Of a DNA stretch of 64,000 nt, positions 10,367 to 23,100 are shown in pieces. A program made the position numbers and the translations under genes. Source of the stretch: Synanceia verrucosa (Eukaryota > Chordata > Actinopteri > Perciformes > Synanceiidae); contig CM056561.1 in NCBI GenBank assembly GCA_029721515.1, positions 4,550,001 through 4,614,000 of the forward strand, in the 5' to 3' direction. The stretch's first letter is position 1; the number at the start of each line of letters is the position of its first letter. A model generated the notes under the pieces. That model searched no databases. It was not told the DNA's origin and saw nothing but the letters and a program-made list of their open reading frames with translations.

Positions 10367-12602
10367 GCCTCATCTTATGTAATGTAAGCAGATGGATGTC
10401 ACAGACATTTGTGGTGCTTAGCGCTCCCTAAGCAAAACTAAAACAGGTTCTCTGTGCGTACCGGCCTGCTGCACAGCAAACAGCGTTGTGCTGCTTTGTT
10501 CAAACAGGACTATTATTTGTTGGCCAATTGAAACCTATAGACTCTGCATTTCACAAATTCCCATCAATGTGCCCTAAACGTACTGGCTGTTAACGATAAC
10601 AAGCCCTAAACAAGAAAAAGTGAATGTTTGCGCAATAACTTTCAATCAACAGTCCGCACTCTGATTTAGCAAACATCTGTAACCAAAGGCATGATGACAC
10701 CACCCACCCACACATACACACACATACTTGGCTGAGTCATGTGGGGTGAAGCTATCAGGTCAGGGGCATTGGGTGGTGCAAGAATTTCCCCAGAATGATA
10801 TGGGATATGAGAGTTCATAAATGTGACACCTTTACTGTATTACTGGGGGAAAATGAGAGAAGAATATTTTTGAAAAGAGGGAAGTAAAAATAATTCATGC
10901 TGTTAATATGGCGTCTCCTTCAGGCACTGTAAACATCTTTTCGGACCAATATAATTTTGCACTGGACAACTGCAGGGGTGTTTGTCTTAATTGCGCGTTA
11001 ACATGCTGTAAAGGGCGTTTCTGCTTACAGTTGTGATTTTCTCTCTGGTCTCAGCTCAAAGCCAGAGCTCCTCATGGTTTATCTGGAGGTGGAAATAGAA
11101 ACATAGGACATAGGGTGTCCTCTGCCCCTTGGCCTCTGCACACCCTCATCTCCAGCCTCTGCACTCTTTAAAAATGTCTTTCCCATGAAGCCTTGGGGAA
11201 TGTTATAGAAGAAATAATAGAGAAGGAGGCTTTATAAATGGCCATAAAAATGAGCAGAGAGGGAGGATGCAAACTGCCCGCAGACGAACGATGCGTTATA
11301 AATATTATAAATGCTACCGAGTCGGAAAGTATGTAAAAACAAATGTTGCACTCTGTATTTTAATGCACTGTTTATTTTTTTCTTACCTACTGACAATACC
11401 ATTGGTTGAATAGCTCACGCCACTGCCATGAAACCAGTACGTTTATGTTGTTGGTGCAGTTTTTTTCCTGCTTGATCAAAAAAAGTGCATGCTTTGATAT
11501 GTGGAGATGAAAACGAATATTGTGATCTCTTGTTTGTTACTCTTTTCTGTTGTACTTTCTTTGCCATGTGATGCAAAGCAGCGTTTCATTTTATTTTGTC
11601 CAAAGGAACAACTTGGGAGGAGGAGGGATTGTAGAGCTGTTTATCCTCCACTCTGGGGGAGTGATGGAGGTGAGGAGGGAGAAGAGAAACATGGAGGCAA
11701 AAAATGGACACGGACCCAAAGGACCCCTCCCCCTCTGATATGTGATATTAAACAACGTGTGTTTCCAGTTTGCTTCCACTTGGTCAGCCCTTGTATTTGC
11801 TCTTTCCTCCAGCTGTGTGCATCCTCCACAAGCTGCCCCAGACCTCTTTTCTCTGCTTCAGCCTCCCCTTGCTGTGCAGGGGAGGGGCCTTTGATGTCCA
11901 CTTCTGAGGGGCTCTGGGAGTGATATGAGAGGGGGAGGGCACCGAGGCTGCGTGTCACGCCAACCCCAGTCCGATATCAACAATGCACCAACGGCTCAAC
12001 TACTGTCTGATATGAGAAATGGCTAACAGCTGAGACGCTTAACAAGCTCTGTTCAGGCTTCCCTTAGACAATGCTGGCTGGAAATCACAATCACACTTAA
12101 TCCTTTTTCTCTGGCTGTCACTTTATGTGTCACATTTTCTTTATCCTGAAAGAAAAGCACTGATCCGATATATTTTGTTGAACACTGTTCCTGTACACAC
12201 CGATCAAGGCAGATGTTCATTGCACAAACAAATACAGTATGATGATGATGTAAATGTGTAAAATACTCTGTTGCTGTTCCGATGTTGTTCCAGTGTAACA
12301 TACAGTATACAGTATATTTGTTGAAAAAAAAGATGGTTATCACAAACACCTTGTACTTTGTGGATGCAAAATGTTTCATGCTTTCCATGCAGATACAGAT
12401 GCTGTTTGTTAATTGTCTTCATAATTATGGGCCAATACTGCTGTGACAGCTGTAGCCAATGTTGTATGTTCTTAAAGCACAGGGTTTAGTTTAAAAATAA
12501 TGAATATAATAAAAAAATATAGTGTGACAGTGCAGATATGCAAAAGATTGTAATGTTTTATATTAACCTTCATAAAATATTAAAGTGAGTTTTTACTTTT
12601 CT

Positions 12603-12608
12603 AATAAA
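12603..12608 (+). terminator. lime1: polyadenylation signal AATAAA, probable end of lime1
   Basis: AATAAA followed 20 bases later by a GTGTTTGTCTT stretch. It is the best distal cleavage context between lime1 and the next gene; AATAAA at 12508-12513 is an alternative. Confidence 0.5.
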
Positions 12609-12625
12609 GTGGCACATTATAACGT

Positions 12626-13400
12626 GTTTGTCTTATTGCTTTATACAGGATACCAAAGGAAGCAGCGCTTGCAGTGTCAGTTGTCACGGCTCTGTAGCGG
12701 GCACACACAGTGATAGCTGCATGCAATAAATGCAGCTCGCAATAAAATGTGCCTGTGTAAAATGAAGCAGTAAACCACAAGAAATGTCTGGCTCTCTGCA
12801 GATACTTTAGAATAGATTAGATAAAGAGGCATTCATGTGCCCTCAACTGAAATACAGAGAGAACAAATGTTCTCAATCAGGTTATTTGCCAAGTACATGC
12901 ATACACTGTATATGACAATATGCATCACTCTAAATGTACATGGAACTACAATAAAATAAGAACAAAATGTTGTTTTATCATATTTATGACATGCACATTC
13001 CCAACACCCAGATATTTCAGTGTTTATTTTATACATATTAAATGGACTCAAAAACTGTAACCTTTGACCTGACAATGCAAAAACAAAATATGTGCTATTT
13101 GTTGCTCCATATTTCCATAATTCCACACATAAAACTGAGCATGACTGCAGGGCTCCACTCTTGGATTGCATCATTTTGCATAGAAACTTTATGGTGTCCA
13201 GAAAATACTCTTATTTTTTACATGATAATAACCAGGGCTGAATAGCGTATTGGTCGACAAGTAAATTTATGTTTATAACTTTTGAGGGAGGAAACAATCT
13301 GAACAAAGATATTGATTTCATCGACAGTAACAATCGAATAAGACACGGTTCATGTGAGGATAACATGGTCCGTTGACTCGCCTTTGCAGGGACAACATAA
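12626..13400. other. intergenic region between lime1 and slc2a4rg
   Basis: Apart from one copy of the 280-bp direct repeat (13021-13300), this stretch holds no recognisable gene; its ORFs lack family resemblance. Confidence 0.5.
13021..13300 (+). repeat. 280-bp direct repeat, left copy (upstream of slc2a4rg promoter)
   Basis: Shares the ordered blocks CATAATTCCACA, GCAGGGCTCCACTCTTGG, TTGCATCATTTTG, GTCCAGAAAATACTCTT, GTCGACAA and TTTTGAGGGAGGAAACAATCT with 15260-15528, in the same orientation. The two copies differ by many substitutions and small indels. Confidence 0.85.
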
Positions 13401-13881
13401 ATGCGCAGTTTGCCGCTGAGGCCTGCAGGCAGGCAGCTTCTCCTCTGCTCCGTGCAGACCGGCTCGTAGACAGACACCGGCCGGTAAACTGCAGAACACG
13501 CCCCCCTCCTCTCCTCCACCCTCAGAAAAAAAAATGATTGACACAGCGAAAGTAGCCAATCAGAAACCGCCTCGCCGTGGACGCGTGCCAAAGTGTAATG
13601 TTTATGTACCCAGCCGACCAATGGGAGCGCAGCAGGGGGGCGTGGCATTCTTTTGGAGGAAAGAGGCAAAACAATCTTTTCTCCTCCTGACCGGGCGGCT
13701 TTTTGGATATCCTGGGCCGTGGTGGCAAACTTTTCATGTAGACTAGAATAGAAGTTGAGACACGGGCAATATTACCAACTCGCGACAATCCTGATAAATG
13801 TATCCAACTCCAGCAATTTGCACTAAAACCTCTAGAAAGCTGGTTTTCTTTCTTTAGTCTCTCCTCGCCCTGTCTCTGATC
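13400..13881 (+). promoter_or_regulatory. slc2a4rg: slc2a4rg promoter and 5' UTR region
   Basis: This CpG-containing stretch lies directly upstream of the start exon. It carries two forward CCAAT boxes (13556-13560 in GCCAATCAG and 13618-13622 in ACCAATGGGAG) and an SP/KLF-type GC box (GGGGCGTGG at 13637-13645). No convincing TATA box was seen, as expected for a CpG-type vertebrate promoter. The transcription start is not determined; it probably falls between 13650 and 13860. Confidence 0.6.
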
Positions 13882-14139
13882 ATGGATTCCAGATATATTT
13901 TGGAGCAGACGTCGGTTGGAACAAGGGTCGGCGGTGCGGATTTTCACTGCCGGGCAGGCCGCTCCGTGCTGCGCGACACCCGGGAGAAAAACGCCCCCAC
14001 GCCGGTGTACACAAACAGGCCTGTCTTCTACAATTTTCCAAAGGACGGCGGCTCGGCGGCGGAGGTGAAAAGCGAGCCGACCTCCCCGCACGGGAACGGA
14101 CTGTGTCCGGGTGCTCGAATATCGCGCGACGTGGAAAAA
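13882..14139 (+). CDS. slc2a4rg: slc2a4rg coding exon 1
   Basis: The ATG at 13882 (TGATCATGG, G at +4) opens 86 codons to the donor AAA|GTAAGT at 14140, phase 0. The product starts [18 protein letters not shown] and contains KSEPTSP, a possible sumoylation-type motif. Confidence 0.82.
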
Positions 14140-17100
14140 GTAAGTGCAGTTTATCCGGTAAAAGTCAGATACCACCGAGCACGTACTGTCATGACGGTGT
14201 TTAATGGGAGTTGGGCGGCTCTCACTCGTCTTTAATGTGTTTTAACGTTTGAAAAATGCAGCGCCAGACTGCTTTATGTTCTGTTGTTTGGTGTAGCTTT
14301 AAGAGCCGCCATCACAACCACTGACCCACTTCTTTTTAAAGTGTCAGTAATTTGGACAACTGCTGTCAACTCTTGTCCGTACTAACGGCTTTAAATGGCG
14401 GCTCTTTCTGTGTGCAAAGTTTACAGAAAAGGGGGGCAGGGACTTCAAACTACCAGCAATACCCCTCCCCCATTACTCTAGGGTGGAGCTACGGTGAGGG
14501 CTTCCTGGCTGCACGGCCCGGCACGGCCCGGCCCGGCTCCTCTCCTCTCTTCACTCTCAGCCGAACTAGTAATGGAGCGCTTTAGTGGACGTGTGATCAC
14601 TTTCAGTTCTTTAGAATGCAGTTATGTGTTTTTTGTGCATTGTTTTAGCTTAAATTCGAGTTTTTTTGCATTGCATTTTGTGTGTTTCTCCCAGCATGGT
14701 CAGAATCAGTCAGTTAATCCTACATTAAGTTTGCACAGGTGCTTAATAACCACACCTGCTTCTGATGTGGATCAGGTAGCAGTTCATTCTAGTGAGTTTA
14801 GTGAATTGTCACTTATTTATTTTAACTTCAGTGTAACACTGGGATAATGGAAGATTGGTATGAAGATTTATATAAAGTTTTCTATTTTATGATGGAAAAC
14901 TTTTTGGATTAATTTAAAGTTAATCAATTAAATGTTTTGATTTGCAGCTTTTATGTATTATGTGATAGCAAATAAGAAATTTATCTTATTGACTGTTTGT
15001 GAGGGAAAAATAAGCTAACTGAAGAAAGTAATGCTGTTATTTAAACCCATTTTACACTTAGTGATTATAACGAAATGGGCAGATCAGTTGATAATGACAA
15101 TAATCGTTGGTTGCAACATTAATATTTTTGCAATAACGTTTCTCATTTAAGGTGCTTTCCCATTTTCAGTATGGTGTATAAATACATTTTTCATAGAGTG
15201 ATCTAATTATAATACTTTATTTAAGTGTGTATTTATTTATCAGCTATTTACTGTCTTACTGTGTATTTTATACATGATAAATGGACATAAGAACACAAGA
15301 ATTGCCCTAACAACTGCCCTAATAATGCAAAACAGAACTCTTTATTACCATAATTCCACATGTAAAACTGAGAATGAATGCAGGGCTCCACTCTTGGCTT
15401 GCATCATTTTGTACAGAAGCTTCATGCTGTAGTGTCCAGAAAATACTCTTTTTTTTACATGCTAACTACCAGGGATGAATAGCTTATATGTCGACAAATA
15501 AATGAACTTTTGAGGGAGGAAACAATCTCCTCTTTAATCATCACATTCATAAAGGTTGTATTTATTTATCGGGTATTCACAGTGATGGATTTACTTCAGG
15601 CTCTCTGTGATGAAATACATTATAAAAATATATCCAAGAAAGTCATGCAAAGTCATATAATTTCACCAGTGAAGGTAAAATAAAAAGTTTAATATATGTC
15701 ACATAATGCATCTGCTGATAACTGGCTTTAATATGTGACATCTTTTCTAGACTGGCCTGGGGGACCAAAGAGACACTGGTTCCTCTGGGGTCTTGAAGAG
15801 GGCCAGTCCGACTCACTGCCCGGGCATAAACGGGCAGCTGCCGGGCGGCTTCATGCACTTGGACATCAGGAACCCAGGGAAACAGGCAGAGCTGGCCAAC
15901 AACTTGAGGGCAGCACAAGGGCGGATCGTACCACCGACAGAGGGACAACCCCTCCCCTCCTCCCACATCCCTGTCCCCAGGAACAGGTCTGTTGTGGCTT
16001 CATATTTTTTATTCACAGACTTATTTTTGCTTTCTACTCAGTGCAGTCCAGGAGCTAATTTGACACACTCGTAGGAAGTTTGTAGTTGGTATGAAAATAC
16101 CCGACTCCAAGCCTGTATTCCTGAATAGAGTTATGACCAGAAGTGGAATTCACCCTCTGGCTACAACTGAACAGTGGTTTGGGTATAAATGGTGTGGGGG
16201 CGTACTGGTCAACTGACCACATGTTTGGTGTTCCATCCAGAATAGTTCAGAAATATGCCCTGAGCGAGCCAAAGCTGCAGACCAGGGCCGGGATTGCCTA
16301 ACACTTGAGAAAAGCGGAACAGAGAATAAGAATGAGATGGTTCGCTTGTTGTTTATTGACAGATCAGAAAACTAAATTCAGGAAGTTTTCTACTCATCAG
16401 GGGACTTGAGGTCTTGCTTGGATGTGCTCACTGTGTGTCAGGCAGGAAGCTGTGCTGTGTGCGATTGTGTTTCGCTACCACTGGCATTTTTAAACACACA
16501 CAAACTCATACAAGAGAGGCAGAAAATGCATCCAGAGACAAGCCTTGTGCACTGATAAGTGGTTATGTAATAGTGTTGAGGGCTTGGAGAGACTGTAGGC
16601 GGTGCCTCAGCACCATTTCCTTCATCCTGCTCAGCTATTGGTTACTGTCTGTCAAGACGCTGCTGGTGGCAGTACAGTAAAGACAGAAAACTGAGCTGCT
16701 CTTCACGAAGTCTCCATAGAAACATGCTGATGTATGTATATTTTTAGATTTATCAACGTGAGGGCTTTTCCATTTTAACAGATGAACAGATAAACTGATT
16801 ATAACCCATCAACAAAACAGATCTCAGCTGCTGATGTAGGGCACAGGGAGTTCACACATCTTTCGATCTTCCTCTCGTCGTCACGTGAACGTCACGTGCC
16901 GCTGGTCATGTATGACATGAGGGAGTGTCTCCAGGGAGCACGAGCAAGCCTGAGCATGCTTTTTAACCAGTGATGTGTTTTCCCAGTTGTTGTCACCTCT
17001 CTGGTCTTTCAGGTCGTAACCAGAGTCGAAGCGTGTTGATGCCTATCTACACCACACTGCTGCCACAATAACAAGCTCTGAGTTGATGCTACACAGCTGA

Positions 17101-20100
17101 TGAAATACACTGCATACCATGATATAACTGTGTGGTCGTATTAGCCAGGCCTCTGTGGAGACCTTTCACATGAACTACCTGTCTTTATCCTTCTCAAAAT
17201 AGCTTTTTTTATACCACATGCTCCCCTCTCTTCTTATTATTCAGTCCGTTTGGTGATTTGATTGTTTTTGCTTAAGCTTTCAATCGACAGCCACCCAGTG
17301 TTTGTTGAAAATAACAGTATTGCTATTTACCAAAATATGTTTTTTACGTTTCTGTAATGGTTAATCCACCAGTATGTGCAAGCTCTTTAATCAAAATTAT
17401 ATCTTTACTGCTAAAATATAATTATTGTTGTTTTCCAGGAATTTTCACATTTACTGTTTTAACAAAAGTGCAGAAAAAATAGCAAAAAAATATATTTTTA
17501 ATATTATTTTATACATTTTTATATCCTGTTGAACAGAAAAATGCGTTTTAGTGGTTGCAGGGCTCCTTAAAAAGTCTCTAAACGTCTTAAATTAAAATCT
17601 GGGTAATTAAGTTCTTAAATTGTCTTAAATTTACCGTAAATTTGCTGTAGGTATTGAATTTTCAGATGGTGCGTTTACTGCCAGTAGGAAAACACACCAT
17701 TCAGAGATTTACTGCAATTTTTCACATTATTTTCATCACAAAGTTCACCTCTTTGTTCTTGAAAAATGATAAAAAATTATTAGACATTAATCAGTTGGCA
17801 GATTTTTTTTCCTGCTAAATATCAATATCGGCATCATCCTCAAAAACTCTGTATTGATCAAGCCCTTAAGTAAATTGACTTTTTCTACTAAAGAAATTGT
17901 TATGACATTTTGGCTCTTAAATAATATTTGTTGAGGTCTTAAAAAATGTTAAATTTGACTTTTAAAATTGTGTATAAGGTCAGCAAAACCATTTCTATTC
18001 CTTCCTTACCAGTTTAGGATTAAATGTGTTTAAAGAGACTTTGACTGTAAAGTGGTTGCTCACCTCTGTGTGTTTTCCATCAATCAGTAGCAGTGTCACA
18101 TACACACTCATATAACAGGAAATGCTGCTAAGTGGGTCACTCTCCTTTAGAAAAGCCTGGACAAAGATCTGACAACAAGAAATGTGAGGGACCAGGACAT
18201 GCACTCGCTCACATACATATTCATGTAAAACACTCAGTGTGTCTCCATCTTGTCCTTGTTCCACCCCTGATCACGTCTTCACTCAAACCCCCGAAGCTGA
18301 TCTCGTTCTACCCGTCAATACTCATCAGTGGGATCAGATAAGGTAACAAAGAGCAGCTTGAATTTACAAAAAAAGGGGTCTGACGAATGAAGAAGTGTGG
18401 GGGGGAGCTTGTCATTCTTATCTGTCCTTGGTCAGGTACACTGTCAACACAGCATGCTAGCATGAATAGAAAACACTGCGTCTGCATAAACAAGACAGCA
18501 GAGCAACCAGCTGCACTGAGGGGGTGTTGGTGGTTGGTTTGCACATAATTACCGCCCAGTCTTTGACTCAGAGTCACCAGGAGGGTTTAGCCAGGCTGGA
18601 GCAGAGTCCACCACCTCTCCTCCCCACTCCGACCAGCCCACCACCAATCCTCTTCTCCCAAAGGAGCCATTGCAGCAGCTTGCTGAAGGTCAGAGTCACA
18701 GTTACTCCCACCAGTCTGGGATGTCTAACCCACATCCAGACAGCTGACGCAGCAGCCTGCTTCTTCTCAGGCGCTTTTTTATTTCCATATCAGTCGTTTC
18801 AGAACGTGTGTTTAGCATGTCAGCGTCATCTTTGGGTGCTTCTGAATTTGGTATTTGGTGCAGTATTATCTTCCGTCCAGGACACGAGAGGTTAAAGCTT
18901 GTGCGCTGACACAGGCGGGGGTGAAAGGTCATCCTGAGTGAATGGAGTCAGGTGAGGGGGGAGGACGTCTGCCAGGTCAGCCTCAGGATCTGGGTTATGT
19001 GCTACATAGACAATTTCTAACCTCAGCGGTCTGTAGCAGACAGCTCATCATCTGACACTGCACCTTTCTGACTTAGAGGTGGATGAGGTGAAGGCTGTGA
19101 ATCCTTCATTCTTTAACACTAAGGAGTGGAGCTGCATTCTGAGTAATGTTGGGGGCTTCTGGGAGATGTAGTCAAAGCATAAAGAGATGGTATCCACCAC
19201 AGAGATCAAAGCAGGAAGTGGAGATGATCGAGATTAGAGAGCAAAACAGGATCTGGAGAAAAAGTGGTGATTTTAGTGAAAGTGGCCTCTATTCTACCTC
19301 TGATAAAACAAGAATGGAACAAGGTGAAAACAAAAGTTTTTTTCATGATGAAATAAAGAGTCTCTTCTTTCATTTGAGCTATTCAGTGTTTTCAGAGTCA
19401 TTGTACAAAATATTCTGTGGGTCTTGAAATATGACTCAAAATGAGCAAAAACCCTGGCACAAGGCACTTTCTGTTTTATAAAACAGCTGGCAATCAAAGA
19501 GTTAAAAAATGAAAAATCAATTTGTGAGAAGAAAAGGTATCGCAATATATTGCTATATCACTAATTTTTCCCACCCCTAATGAAACGTGACATTCTCAAA
19601 TGTCTTGTTTTGTGCACGACTCAAAGATATTCACTTTTCTGTCACAGAGGAGAAAAGAAACCAGAAAATATCTGCATTTAAGATTCTGCATTGAGAGAAT
19701 TCTTTTTGTTTTCTTTAAAAATACTCAAACCAATTAATAAATAATCAAAATAGTTCAACAGTTCAGTGCACAAATGTAATGTTGTTATGCTGTGAAGATG
19801 AGGCTGTTTCATTAGTAAAGAGGAGAGTGGGAGGCATGAAGGGTGTTTTTTTTTTTTTTTCTGCACAGTCGGAAATATCAAAATATTCTGCTTCTACATG
19901 TCTAATAGTTTATACATAGGGTCTAGGATGCCTCAGGGACAGAGAGTGAAATCGAGTGCTGCAGTAAAATGCTGTATCTCTGGCTCACCCACACTATTAG
20001 ACTCTTTCATAAGGCGTCCTGCTCCTCCTCGGCAGCGTTGATACGACGCCTCAGTCCACTGTCTCTTCATACCAACCAGCAGCTGCTTCCCCATCTGTCC

Positions 20101-23100
20101 ACCAGCCGCTCCCACCTCTCATCTTTCATCATGCAGCCTCCCACTATGTTTAATATATATGACTTGTATCACTCCCTTGATATTCTGGATGTCTCAATAG
20201 TGCCTTGGAGCTCCAACAGTTTGCTTCCAGCTTGCATTCATACCAGCACTTAAAGTTACAGTAGAAACTCAATTTCTCCATGTTGGTAAGGTTTTTGCAG
20301 GAGATGTTGCGCCTCCACCTCCTTTAATTTATTTTAACTGATCTCTTCATCTTTTTTTCTGCTCTTCTTGGACTTTTGCTCTTTTATCTGAAGGACGACC
20401 GACTCAATCCTACGTAGAAATATGTCTTAACAAGTTGAAATCAATTTTCTTGATAGTAATCTTGAAGGTTTTAGATTTTAAAAATGATTTTGAAAAACTG
20501 TCACAGAGGCACCACAATGGAGACTGTGTTTGCAGTATTACCAACAGGCTGTTTGTGGCAACATTTCCCAGGAATAAAATCAGGTGAGATCCAAAAACAC
20601 ACCTGCAGGTACCACTTATCACAATAGGTGCCGCCAAAAAGAACAAAACTGAGCTCTTTGGGACAGTAACTTCCAAATCACTCATTAGATATTATGATTC
20701 CACATTTAAACTGTAGATTATAGCAATAAAACGATCCCTGTTTTATTACTTTTCACTGTGACAGATTAATCGGTACGCTACAGTAGGAACATTTCCTTAA
20801 TGTTCTACTTAACGCTTCAGTGAATTTACTAATGGCTTCCAAAAGCAGATCCTTGGAGGCTGAGAGTGAGGCCCTTTAAAGCCTCTCCATCACTACACTT
20901 AGAAGTATCCTCATATGCACTTCCAGTGTCTTGCACAACTCTATCATAAGTCATCCCAGTCTGCTGACAAGCAGTGAGATTCAGGCCAGACTGCAGACAG
21001 AGGAGAGGACTCTTCTCAGGTGGGAAACATATTCGCTTTTTTTCCACTGTTAGGAAAAACTTTTCTTGTTCAGGCTGATTTTATCATAAATATTAAGCTG
21101 TTTTTTTTAATTTTCATGTAGTTTATATGTTTCAGACCCCCTCCTCCTCCTCTCAGCCCTTCAGTAACCCTTGAAATGTCACGGCTCAACAGGAAACCGA
21201 GCACACAGAGCTGACAGACTGTCCTCATCTCACCTGTAATTAAAGGCTTATGGACAGCGCTGTCTTCTGGTTTGGTGGTGGAACAGAGCTGTGCTCAACT
21301 TCTGGCTCTTCTGATTGATTTTCTGTTGACACAGTTAAGTAATGTGAGCATTGACGTTTCAAAACGCCAGGCCCCGCAAGGGATCAGCCAAATCAAAGAG
21401 TGAATAACAAAGCACTGCATAGACAGTGAGCTACTTCATTCAGATCCCTTTCAAGGTTCGGCTTGAATAAACAGATTTTAAGGCTGCTGGAACCAGCGCG
21501 TCCAGTTCCTTATCGGTTCCCCCCAGTCCTTAACAATAGAGCTGTGTGGGCTGAGACAATGACTCCTGCCCTGTAACGAATGAGGGCAGGATAATCAATC
21601 AAGCACGGAGTGAACAGGGTTTCCTCCTTTAAATCCCACTTTTCCTTTTCAATCCGTATATCATTCATTCATTTTTTTCAAAACAAAACCGAAACTAACA
21701 AAAATACATATAATTTAATATTTTCTTAATATTAAACTGCCAAACTAAAATGGAAAAAAAAAAAAAAACGGATAACGACTCGTTTTTCTGATTTCAGATT
21801 TTGTGTGCAAATGGAAAAACTGGATAACAGGCGATTCCAGTGTTTCATCCAATTCAGATATTTTTATTTGCCACAAATTTGTGGTTAAATGAGCCGCTCA
21901 TTGTTTTCAAGTGCGCAAATGATCGTGTGTTTACGGTAATCACAGTGAACCGACTCTGACACTCACAAAATTTTACTGATGAATATCATTTATTAATATT
22001 GTGGGATAAAGTAAGCATTTTTTTTTATTTTACTGTAAATATGAGTGACAATATTTAGAAATTAATGGATAAATAACAGGGTTCCTGTGGTTCCTTAAAA
22101 AGTCTTAAAATATTGTAAATTAAAATCCGTATTAAATTGCCTTAAATTTACCATAAATTTGCATTTAATGCCAACAGGAAATCATTGGATTCAGAGATTT
22201 TCTTTTTCATGTTATTTTGTTCACAAAGTTCACGTCTTTGTTCTTGAAAGTTGTGAAATTAAAGTTATAGAAAAAAGTTAAGTGTTATGCCTTCAATTTA
22301 TATTGTTGTTGCAAGTGTTAAAGGGTTGAAAACAAATTCATAAAAAAAATATTTTCGGATATTAATCGGTTGCCAGATTTTTTTCCCTGATAAATATTGA
22401 TATCTGCATTGGCCTCAAAAACTCCATATTGGTCAAGAACTACAATAAATTGACTTTTTTAACTAAAGAAATGAGGTCTTAGAACGGTCTTAAAAAGTAT
22501 TCAATATGACTTTTAAAATGGTGCAAGAAACCTGTATAACCTTCCAAAACACAATAACAAAGCTTCTTCTGCTATCTTTGAAGATGGACTTTTGCCATAA
22601 ATTCTGTTTGAATCGTACATGTTAGAGTATTACCACAGATATTTTGAAGTACTTTTACTGTGTACTTTTTGAGTAATCCTTTCTCAAAGTCTCTTGCAGA
22701 GCGCACAAACCTAATTGACGGTCATTTGTGCCCTTGTAAACAACGAGCGGCTCGTTTGACCACGATTTTGGGGGTGGCGGCTGACTGAACCGCAATACGC
22801 AACTTGCGGCAAATAAAAATATCCGCATTGGATGAAACCTTGAAGTCAAATCAATTTGGAAATCAGAAAAACAATATCCTTTTCTTTGTTTTGGTTTTGG
22901 GAACGAATGTTGAGGAAACCTTATTTTCAAATGAACAAATGACACACAGATTCTTTTCCGTCTCACATACAGCACACTTCCTGTGTGTACTCGTACTGAG
23001 GCAGGTCAGGTTACATTTAACACGGACCTGTTAGGGACACTGTCCTCCTCTCACCTCCTGGATATTGCATCATGCATGCACCAAAGCATTCACGACGCTA

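Larger units (their letters stand above)
9835..12625 (+). other. lime1: probable lime1 3' UTR
   Basis: After the stop there is about 2.8 kb without any of the interspersed repeats that fill the nearby introns. It ends at two close polyadenylation signals (12508-12513 and 12603-12608), the second followed by a GT-rich stretch. A (CA)n tract lies at 10339-10366. The UTR length is inferred from these signals; no transcript evidence is available. Confidence 0.5.

Noticed and set aside
13522..14175. 217-codon minus-strand ORF over the slc2a4rg promoter and exon 1
   Set aside because: Antisense shadow of a GC-rich coding exon; no family motif and no splice or polyadenylation context.
18524..18895. 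123-codon plus-strand ORF in slc2a4rg intron 2
   Set aside because: No recognisable domain and no matching splice sites; treated as chance.
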